Part shown: positions 1-5,227 of the stretch, piece by piece
Position numbering within the stretch: the stretch's first letter is position 1
Layout: the number at the start of each line of letters is the position of its first letter
DNA from: Chitinophagaceae bacterium
GTDB taxonomy: Bacteria; Bacteroidota; Bacteroidia; Chitinophagales; Chitinophagaceae
Assembly (NCBI GenBank): GCA_014379785.1
Contig: JACMLD010000128.1
Location: forward strand, 1 to 7,456
Direction: 5' to 3'
Length of the DNA: 7,456 bases
Program-made: the position numbers and the translations under genes
The notes under the pieces: generated by a model
Database searches by the model: none
What the model saw: only the letters and a program-made list of their open reading frames with translations
What the model was told of the DNA's origin: nothing

Positions 1-627
1 ACGGATATTGTGCCGGTAGATTTGAATTGCCTGCTTCTTCACATGGAGGAGACATTGATAAAATTGTATTCAAAGGGAGGGAATGCGGATAGGTTAAGAG
101 CTTTGCAGGAGCGCGCGAACAGCCGGCATACAGCCATACAGCGCTATTGCCGCAATGGCGCGGATGATTTTTATGTGGATTTTCATCTTAAGGATGGAGT
201 ACCAGTGGAGCGTCCTACCCTGGCGGCGGTGTTTCCATTGTTTTTTGGTGTGGCCAGTCCCGAACAGGCGGGTCAGGTTGCAAAAATTCTGGATGACAGG
301 TTTCTGACCGACGGGGGACTGCTCACAACGCTGGAAACGACCGGACAACAATGGGATGCTCCAAATGGATGGGCGCCCCTGCAATGGATGGCTTACATGG
401 GCCTGCAGCGATATGGATTGAATGAGATGGCTGGGAAGGTCAGGGAGCGGTGGACAAAAAACTGCGAGAAAGTATATTCTGACACGGGCAAAATGATGGA
501 AAAGTACAATGTGGAGGATATTTCGATAAAGGCCGGGGGCGGAAAATATCCCAACCAGGATGGATTTGGCTGGACCAATGGTGTGTATATCAGTATGAAA
601 CTGGAGGAGAAGGGAGAAATGTCGTAA
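1..627 (+). CDS. treA: Trehalase, glycoside hydrolase family 37 (3' part; 5' end outside window)
   Basis: Hydrolyses alpha,alpha-trehalose to two glucose molecules. Frame 1 is open from the first base (T-D-I-V-P-V-D-L-N) and ends at TAA 625-627, giving about 208 C-terminal residues. The IVPVDLN stretch is typical of the middle of GH37 enzymes, so the real start lies upstream, and the GTG at base 10 is not it. The family signature QWDAPNGWAP is at about bases 349-378. The glutamate of MEKYN (codon 499-501) matches the catalytic base of E. coli TreA, and QDGFGWTNGV is the conserved C-terminal block. One oddity is GGGKYPNQ, where the family usually has GGGEYPxQ: codon 544-546 is AAA (Lys) rather than a Glu codon. 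The signal peptide region is outside the window, so periplasmic or cytoplasmic location cannot be decided. Family assignment is very secure; the gene symbol is by analogy. Confidence 0.96.
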   Translation, partial: TDIVPVDLNCLLLHMEETLIKLYSKGGNADRLRALQERANSRHTAIQRYCRNGADDFYVDFHLKDGVPVERPTLAAVFPLFFGVASPEQAGQVAKILDDRFLTDGGLLTTLETTGQQWDAPNGWAPLQWMAYMGLQRYGLNEMAGKVRERWTKNCEKVYSDTGKMMEKYNVEDISIKAGGGKYPNQDGFGWTNGVYISMKLEEKGEMS

Positions 628-637
628 ACCAACGATG

Positions 638-666
638 TGGCCGCAAGGTATGGATCGTTGCGGCTA
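638..666 (+). terminator. Hairpin after trehalase, possible weak terminator
   Basis: GCCGCAA (640-646) and TTGCGGC (658-664) form a perfect 7-bp inverted repeat with an 11-base loop, extended by a G-U and a T-A pair to 638/666. It begins 11 bases after the trehalase stop. No T-run follows directly, so it may be an mRNA 3'-end stem or a Rho-type end rather than a classical intrinsic terminator. Confidence 0.35.
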
Positions 667-716
667 TGAACTCTGAAGTTTTCTTGCTAATATTGCAAAA
701 AAAAGGGCCCTCTGTA

Positions 717-827
717 GAAACAGACGACCTCTAACGATTGCTTGCCATATGAAAAGAGATAATGATATTCTTTGTGCTGATTCACAGCTTCTGAAACATT
801 TGGACCTCTAACGCTTGCTTGCTATTT
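717..827. repeat. Two imperfect direct repeats, 77 bases apart
   Basis: The 25 bases at 726-750 and 803-827 agree at 22 positions, with shared core GACCTCTAACG followed by TTGCTTGC. The likeness extends to the left through GAAACA (717-722 and 793-798) with a one-base shift. The repeats lie in the 343-base gap between the trehalase and the TPR-like gene (628-970), where no gene is seen. The gap also holds the palindrome GGGCCC (705-710) and two small inverted repeats (711-724 and 838-858). The repeats could be paired regulator sites, a duplicated promoter segment or remains of a repeat element; the sequence does not decide. Confidence 0.6.
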
Positions 828-970
828 GGTAACTCATTTACTTCTGATGTAAAAGTAACATGAGTTTTTTCTTCAATCTAACCAACTTAAAAGACATTTA
901 ATTATGTCAAAACTGATCCTTGCGATCCAAAACCCTTACTGGGCTTGACATCCATGGATATTTCATCATT

Positions 971-2530
971 ATGGCCAACCGATTTTCCGATATATTATTT
1001 CAATTGGTGCATTCGCTCGAGAAGGCGGAAAAGCGACATTTTAAGCTATATATCAAGAGAAGTTCGGGAAAAGAGGACCTGAAAATCGTAAAATTGTTCG
1101 ATGCGCTCGATAAGCTCACCGAATACGATGAGAAGCTTTTGCTGAAAAAACTGCCTGGAATCGAGAAGCCGCAGCTTTCAAATCTCAAAACACATCTTTA
1201 CAAGGAAGTGCTTGCAAGCCTCCGTTTGCTGAAAAGCACTGATAGCATCGATTTGCAATTGAACGAGCAATTTGATTATGCGCATATCCTGTATAAGAAA
1301 GGATTGTTTCTTCAAAGTCTTAAAATATTGGAGCGCGCCAAGGAAACGGCGAAGTTTCACCAGAAAGTAAATTTTCTCCCGCATGCTATTGCGCTCGAGA
1401 AAAGGATAGAGATGCTTCACATCACGCACAGTATCCAGGACAGGGCCGAACAGCTTGCACTGGAAGCAAATGAAGTGAGCAGGCATATTGATCTCGTTGC
1501 AAGATTATCCAATCTGGCACTGCAGATGTATGGATGGTATATAAAAAATGGCCATTCAAGAAATGCAAAAGACGAACAGGACGTAAAGAAATTTATGAAG
1601 GCAAACTTGCCGGCAGACGCAGGTGAGTTGACAGGTTTTTACGAACGTCTTTATTTGTATCAGGCATATACCTGGTATGCATTCATCTGTCAGAATTTTC
1701 TGATGTACTACCGTTACTCACAGAAGTGGCTGGATCTTTTTACGGAGCAGCCACTGATGGTGCGGGTAGAAACGGGTCATTATGTAAAGGGCATGCACAA
1801 CCTGCTCAATGCGCATTTTGATCTCCGCAATTTTCAGAAGTTTGAAATCACGCTGAGACAGTTCGAAGCTTTTGCACAGACTGATCGCGTGCGTCAGCAC
1901 GACAACTTCCGGATACAGGCGTTTATATATATCACCACCGCTAAGATCAATCAACATTTTATGCTGGGCACTTTCAAAGAAGGGTTGTTGCTGGTGCCAG
2001 GTATTGAAGAAAAGTTGAAAGAGTACGAACTGTTTATTGATGCTCACCGCATACTTGTATTAAATTATAAGATAGCCACCCTGTATTTTGGAAGCGGCGA
2101 TTATGATACCTGTATAGATTATCTGCAGAGAATCATCAACGACAATGTGCTGATGCGAAATGACCTGCAGTGTTATTCCAGGCTCTTGCATCTGATGGCG
2201 CATTATGAACTTGGCAATCACGAGTTGATTGAGCCACTGACCAAATCGGTATACAGGTTTATGGCGAAGAAGGAAACATTGACCATGGTAGAAAAAGAGA
2301 TGTTTGTGTTTCTGCGAAATTCTTTTCATGTTTCGCGACATACCGTAAAAGAAGAATTGCAAAATTTCCTCGATAAGACCAAAAAATTTGAAAAGAACAG
2401 ATTTGAGACCCGCGCATTCGCTTATCTCGATATCATCTCATGGGTAGAAAGCAAGGTGTATAAAAAAACCATGGGCGAGATCATCCATCAAAAGTTTTTA
2501 CAGACGAAGAAGAGGCATTATGGTAATTAG
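971..2530 (+). CDS. TPR-like all-helical protein of unknown function
   Basis: A 519-residue protein with no signal peptide or membrane segment, so it is probably cytoplasmic. I chose ATG 971 (MANRFSDILFQLVHSLEK), which starts a well-formed amphipathic helix. The frame stays open upstream to a TTG at 920, but that adds 17 unlikely residues. The sequence reads as alpha-helix pairs throughout. TPR/SEL-like segments are visible at about residues 99-130 (YKKGLFLQSLKILERAK) and 365-392 (YKIATLYFGSGDYDTCIDYL). The N-terminal ~90 residues are rich in Lys and Glu, and the C-terminus is basic (KKRHYGN). I see no catalytic motif. Proteins of this length and opening are, to my recollection, common hypothetical proteins in Chitinophagaceae; a scaffold or protein-binding role is inferred only from the fold. 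Its TAG stop (2528-2530) overlaps the first base of the octamer repeat that follows, which separates it from a convergent operon. Confidence 0.9.
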   Translation: MANRFSDILFQLVHSLEKAEKRHFKLYIKRSSGKEDLKIVKLFDALDKLTEYDEKLLLKKLPGIEKPQLSNLKTHLYKEVLASLRLLKSTDSIDLQLNEQFDYAHILYKKGLFLQSLKILERAKETAKFHQKVNFLPHAIALEKRIEMLHITHSIQDRAEQLALEANEVSRHIDLVARLSNLALQMYGWYIKNGHSRNAKDEQDVKKFMKANLPADAGELTGFYERLYLYQAYTWYAFICQNFLMYYRYSQKWLDLFTEQPLMVRVETGHYVKGMHNLLNAHFDLRNFQKFEITLRQFEAFAQTDRVRQHDNFRIQAFIYITTAKINQHFMLGTFKEGLLLVPGIEEKLKEYELFIDAHRILVLNYKIATLYFGSGDYDTCIDYLQRIINDNVLMRNDLQCYSRLLHLMAHYELGNHELIEPLTKSVYRFMAKKETLTMVEKEMFVFLRNSFHVSRHTVKEELQNFLDKTKKFEKNRFETRAFAYLDIISWVESKVYKKTMGEIIHQKFLQTKKRHYGN

Positions 2531-2636
2531 TAAATTAGTAGATGAGTAAATTAGTAAATGTGGTGCGCGAAACGCATCACAGTCTTCAGGTTTTTCACAT
2601 CTGCTCATCTGCTAATTTGCTCATCTACTCATTTAC
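2523..2636. repeat. Inverted arrays of a degenerate 8-base repeat (GYARATKA) between convergent genes
   Basis: On the plus strand, 2530-2561 reads as four octamers: GTAAATTA, GTAGATGA, GTAAATTA, GTAAATGT. A 7-base variant GTAATTA precedes them at 2523-2529. On the minus strand, 2636-2597 reads as five octamers: GTAAATGA, GTAGATGA, GCAAATTA, GCAGATGA, GCAGATGT. The arms at 2530-2560 and 2606-2636 are inverted copies matching at 27 of 31 positions, with mismatches mostly of the kind that still allow G-U pairs. A GC-rich hairpin sits between them. The TAG of the plus-strand gene ends on the first base of the left array, and the TAA of the minus-strand gene (2635-2633) lies in the first octamer of the right array. 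The element thus fills the space from stop codon to stop codon. Confidence 0.85.
2559..2595 (+). terminator. GC-rich hairpin at the centre of the octamer element
   Basis: TGTGGTGCG (2559-2567) pairs with CGCATCACA (2573-2581) over 9 bp with one G-U pair and a CGAAA loop. A TTTTT run at 2591-2595 follows after nine bases, further than in a standard intrinsic terminator. The place, between convergent genes, supports a transcription-end role for the TPR-like gene and perhaps, with the long arms, for both strands. Confidence 0.4.
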
Positions 2637-3397
2637 AACATCTTCTCCGTAAGATTCTTCCAATATCTCTTCGGCATATGCCTGATATGCAAAGGCATGT
2701 TTTTTCTTGAGGCAATGTTGACGCTGGAAAAATATTGCTTCCAGAGATCCTGATAAAGCGTTTCCTTTTCATCATAGATCTTACCCAGATATTTTCCGCT
2801 CGTCGAGCCTTCGTTAAAACTTATTTCAACAGTTTCGACCGTATACAGATCGTAATAGATACCATAATGTCTGCGTGAATCGTAAATCAGCCAGCGCTGA
2901 TCGGCATATCGCGCTTTGAAATGCTTGATCAGCAATGGCAGCACATTGAAATCAGGATCTACGATAGCGTAAAACAACTGATCAGATGTCAGCTGAAACC
3001 GAACGAATGCTTCCATCCTGTGCTTTTCACGATACACTTTTTTTGCGGTCTGCGTCACAGTCAATACTGCCGGATGGCTGTAATCACTTTCCATTATAGT
3101 CTTTGAAGAAAATACATAACGGATATATGCCAGCATGGTATCGGGCATGTCCTTTTGTTCTGACAGAAAAGCCCGGTACAGCAACAATTGTGCGGTCGCG
3201 CTGATCTTTTGCTTCAGGCCCTTCCAAACCCTTTCTGATTTCTGGACGTCCGTCGTTACGAAATGAGCATCTGAAAACAATGATCCTGAATCTGCTTCAG
3301 TGACAGTCATGCGCACATCACTGAATTTATATTCGTAGACATCAAAGACAGCCGACAAAAATCCTTCGAAACTATTTTCGAAAACAACCATCTTCAT
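2633..3397 (-). CDS. DUF4130 / TIGR03915-type DNA metabolism protein, partner of the radical SAM protein
   Basis: A 254-residue protein of the family annotated as a probable DNA metabolism or repair protein next to a radical SAM enzyme. Recognised features are the N-terminus VVFENSFEGFLSAVFDVYEYK (residues 4-24), HRMEAFVRFQ (126-135), the block around PDFNVLPLLIKHF (148-160) with ADQRWLIYDSRRHYGIYYD (165-183), and the C-terminal MPKRYWKNL (241-249). Length fits the stand-alone family. In some bacteria the same domain is fused to a uracil-DNA glycosylase-like domain, which is absent here. The open frame runs back to 3574, but the start at 3397-3395 is preferred: it overlaps the TGA of the upstream gene as TGATG, the sign of translational coupling, and begins at the family N-terminus. 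No catalytic motif is evident, so its own activity is unknown. It likely works with the radical SAM protein in the cytoplasm. Confidence 0.92.
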   Translation of the reverse strand: MKMVVFENSFEGFLSAVFDVYEYKFSDVRMTVTEADSGSLFSDAHFVTTDVQKSERVWKGLKQKISATAQLLLYRAFLSEQKDMPDTMLAYIRYVFSSKTIMESDYSHPAVLTVTQTAKKVYREKHRMEAFVRFQLTSDQLFYAIVDPDFNVLPLLIKHFKARYADQRWLIYDSRRHYGIYYDLYTVETVEISFNEGSTSGKYLGKIYDEKETLYQDLWKQYFSSVNIASRKNMPLHIRHMPKRYWKNLTEKML

Positions 3398-4653
3398 CAG
3401 AACAGCTTGAGTTGTGGTGTGAAATTGGGACGGTACTTCGAATTTTGTATTGACAATATCTGCTGTCGGATGGCAATGGACGATAAATCCTTTAAAGAAA
3501 AATCCATGCTTTTGCAATGAATGAAATATTTGGCCCGATTGTATGAAACGCCAATTTTCTTGAGTTGCTCCCAATTGAGATCTCCAAATTTTCGGGCAGC
3601 GACAATTTTTTGTGCAGACCCTACCCCTATTCCGGGCACGCGAAGAATCAACTCGTAAGCCGCCCGGTTGATGTCAATCGGGAAGACATCGAGATTGCGC
3701 AAGGCCCAGGAAAGTTTCGGATCTATTTCCATATCGAGATGCGGATTCAGAGGATCTACAATTTCTTTGACATTGAAACCATAAAATCGCATCAGCCAGT
3801 CTGCCTGGTAAAGTCTGTTCTCACGAATCATGGGCACCGGTGTACCAATTGCGGGAAGCCGGTTGTCATTGCTGATCGGCACATATCCCGAGTAGTACAC
3901 ACGCCTCAATTGCATTCTTGAATAAAAGTAATTCGCCATACCCAGCACCTGGAGGTCATTCTCCGGGGTAGCACCAATAACCATCTGTGTGCTTTGTCCG
4001 GCAGGTGCAAATAGCGGGACTTTCTTCAATACCTTTTTCTCGTCTTTGTATTGGATAATTTCATTTTTCAGATAAGTCATCGGTTTGATCATGTCATCCC
4101 GATTTTTATCCGGCGCCAATAATTTGAGACTCGCTTCAGTTGGCATCTCTACATTTATACTCAGTCTGTCTGCATATAATCCCGCCTGCTTCATGAGCAG
4201 GTCACTGGCTCCAGGAATTGCTTTCAGATGAATATATCCGTGAAAATTGTGTTCGGTTCTTAGTTTTTTGGCGATGAGAACCAGGCGTTCCATAGTATAG
4301 TCCGGATTTGAAAAAATTCCCGAACTCAGGAAAAGTCCTTCGATATAGTTTCTCCGGTAAAAATTGATGGTGAGGTCCACCACTTCCTGCACTGTAAACG
4401 CGGCTCGTTTGATATCATTCGATTTTCTGCTGACGCAATAGGCGCAGTCGAAAATACAGTGATTGGTAAGCAAAATTTTCAGCAGAGAAACGCATCGGCC
4501 ATCTTCTGTATAAGCGTGACAGATGCCCATTCCGCTGGAGTTGCCCAGACCCTTTTTTTCATTTTTCCTCTTACTTCCGCTGGAGGCACAAGAGACATCA
4601 TATTTGGCAGCATCGGCAAGTATTCCAAGCTTCTCCATTATCCTTTCACTCAT
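3397..4653 (-). CDS. Radical SAM protein with helix-hairpin-helix, putative DNA modification/repair (TIGR03916-type)
   Basis: A 418-residue cytoplasmic protein. The radical SAM cluster motif CX3CX2C is at C66, C70 and C73 (CIFDCAYC) and should bind a [4Fe-4S] cluster and S-adenosylmethionine. The N-terminus (KLGILADAAKYDVSCASSG, residues 8-26) and GRCVSLLKILLTNHC (52-66) are hallmarks of the family named putative DNA modification/repair radical SAM protein. A helix-hairpin-helix DNA-binding motif lies near the C-terminus: VPGIGVGSAQKIVAAR at 339-354, followed by FGDLNWEQLKKIGV. Extra cysteines at 22, 45 and 54 may be structural. ATG 4653 fits the family start. Its stop overlaps the next gene's start, so the two proteins are made together. 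Substrate and reaction are unknown; action on damaged or modified bases is inferred from the HhH motif and from family association with uracil-DNA glycosylase-like domains. Confidence 0.95.
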   Translation of the reverse strand: MSERIMEKLGILADAAKYDVSCASSGSKRKNEKKGLGNSSGMGICHAYTEDGRCVSLLKILLTNHCIFDCAYCVSRKSNDIKRAAFTVQEVVDLTINFYRRNYIEGLFLSSGIFSNPDYTMERLVLIAKKLRTEHNFHGYIHLKAIPGASDLLMKQAGLYADRLSINVEMPTEASLKLLAPDKNRDDMIKPMTYLKNEIIQYKDEKKVLKKVPLFAPAGQSTQMVIGATPENDLQVLGMANYFYSRMQLRRVYYSGYVPISNDNRLPAIGTPVPMIRENRLYQADWLMRFYGFNVKEIVDPLNPHLDMEIDPKLSWALRNLDVFPIDINRAAYELILRVPGIGVGSAQKIVAARKFGDLNWEQLKKIGVSYNRAKYFIHCKSMDFSLKDLSSIAIRQQILSIQNSKYRPNFTPQLKLF

Positions 4654-4656
4654 CTC

Positions 4657-4674
4657 TAAAATTACTAAATTTTA
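4657..4674 (-). promoter_or_regulatory. AT-only inverted repeat just before the radical SAM start codon
   Basis: TAAAATT (4657-4663) and AATTTTA (4668-4674) are perfect 7-base inverted copies with a 4-base spacer, ending three bases from the ATG. It could be a protein-binding site or a weak mRNA hairpin at the ribosome site. No convincing -33/-7 promoter pair was found in 4654-4732. Confidence 0.3.
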
Positions 4675-4732
4675 TAGCTATTGAATACTATTTGTTTTAG
4701 CATCCCGATGTCATTTCCTTTATATCTTAAAC

Positions 4733-4762
4733 AAAAAAAACCTCCACTTGGGAGGTTCTTTT
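4733..4762 (-). terminator. Rho-independent terminator of the small exported-protein gene
   Basis: Read on the minus strand, AACCTCC and GGAGGTT (plus positions 4757-4751 and 4745-4739) form a 7-bp stem with a 5-base loop, followed by a run of eight T (A-run 4733-4740). It lies 26 bases after the TAG of the 69-residue ORF and insulates that gene from the radical SAM operon. The plus strand also has a short T-rich flank, but no plus-strand gene needs it. Confidence 0.85.
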
Positions 4763-4787
4763 AAGACAAGGTTTAATTGAATTTATT

Positions 4788-4997
4788 CTAACGCTGAGAT
4801 ATGATTTTCACAGAATCCGGTCTGGTTGTATCCGGATACGGCTTCTTTCTTTTCCTGCTGGTGTCCCTTGGAATCGTGTCTGAAGCGGTTGAATATTCAT
4901 CATACACATTTGTAGTCGAGGCTACGCTGTTTTCCGCTACCACTGAGGTTCCAAAAATTGCGATTCCTATTACTGTTGCTGCTAAGAGTTTTTTCAT
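4788..4997 (-). CDS. Small exported protein of unknown function
   Basis: A 69-residue ORF with a clear Sec-type signal peptide: basic MKK, hydrophobic core LLAATVIGIAIFGTSVV, and likely cleavage after VVA (residue 21). The mature ~48 residues are hydrophilic and probably disordered, rich in Thr, Ser and Asp, with a basic patch RKRKK (48-52) and proline-containing DT(T)xPDS-like pieces. There is no cysteine, so it is not a lipoprotein. The bounds are backed by an intrinsic terminator just after the stop and by a candidate promoter and leader upstream. Similar short Asp-Thr/Pro-rich exported proteins are, from memory, frequent hypothetical proteins in Chitinophagaceae. Function and partner are unknown. 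The hydrophobic ORF on the opposite strand (4801-5037) is a shadow of the signal peptide and leader. Confidence 0.8.
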   Translation of the reverse strand: MKKLLAATVIGIAIFGTSVVAENSVASTTNVYDEYSTASDTIPRDTSRKRKKPYPDTTRPDSVKIISQR

Positions 4998-5003
4998 AAT
5001 TTT

Positions 5004-5042
5004 TGATTTTACATGTTTTCGATATCACAGTAGGTAAAATCA
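5004..5042 (-). promoter_or_regulatory. 9-bp inverted repeat directly upstream of the small exported-protein start
   Basis: TGATTTTAC (5004-5012) and GTAAAATCA (5034-5042) are perfect inverted copies around a 21-base loop that contains GATATC. The repeat ends six bases before the ATG at 4997. In the transcript it would place a stem beside the start codon; as DNA it could be an operator. Either is inference. Confidence 0.4.
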
Positions 5043-5112
5043 TCGTGCCACCGCGATTTTTAAAGCTAGCATCAGCTTCCCCTTGGTAAATAGCAGAAGA
5101 TATAGGGCATTG

Positions 5113-5130
5113 TGTAGCATTTGAGCTACA
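5113..5130 (-). promoter_or_regulatory. Short inverted repeat in the leader of the small exported-protein gene
   Basis: TGTAGC (5113-5118) and GCTACA (5125-5130) are perfect 6-base inverted copies with a 6-base loop. It lies 17 bases after the TSS position suggested by the candidate promoter, so it would be the first stem of a ~150-base leader. A second small stem (AAGCT/AGCTT, 5063-5078) follows. Confidence 0.3.
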
Positions 5131-5153
5131 TTTAATTGAATGTCAAGGATTTG

Positions 5154-5189
5154 CAAAAGTATAGCGGTGTGCTTCTTATTTGTTGCAAA
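5154..5189 (-). promoter_or_regulatory. Candidate Bacteroidota-type promoter for the small exported-protein gene
   Basis: On the minus strand TACTTTTG (5161-5154) matches the Bacteroidota -7 consensus TAnnTTTG fully. A TTTG (5189-5186) lies upstream with 24 bases between, longer than the usual 19-21, so the -33 match is weak. Transcription would start near 5147, giving a leader of about 150 bases. Confidence 0.4.
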
Positions 5190-5227
5190 CGAGGCCGTTA
5201 GCTAGTTTTGGTCATTTTAAATGCACA

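Noticed and set aside
920..970. TTG start adding 17 residues to the TPR-like protein
   Set aside because: The added residues look like translated leader, and ATG 971 begins a well-formed helix with the usual family opening.
942..970. E. coli-like TTGACA box with 17-base spacing before the TPR-like gene
   Set aside because: The -10 match would overlap the start codon, and Bacteroidota use a different promoter consensus.
2523..2636. CRISPR array reading of the octamer repeats
   Set aside because: Units are 8 bases, contiguous and inverted between arms, with no unique spacers and no cas genes.
3398..3574. N-terminal 59-residue extension of the DUF4130 protein
   Set aside because: It overlaps the radical SAM coding sequence in another frame, does not resemble the family, and the TGATG overlap marks the start at 3397.
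3565..3921. 118-residue plus-strand ORF inside the radical SAM gene
   Set aside because: Antisense shadow of a gene with clear family motifs; no start signals or recognisable domain.
4801..5037. 78-residue hydrophobic plus-strand ORF
   Set aside because: Antisense to the small exported protein, whose signal peptide, terminator and promoter agree with the minus strand.
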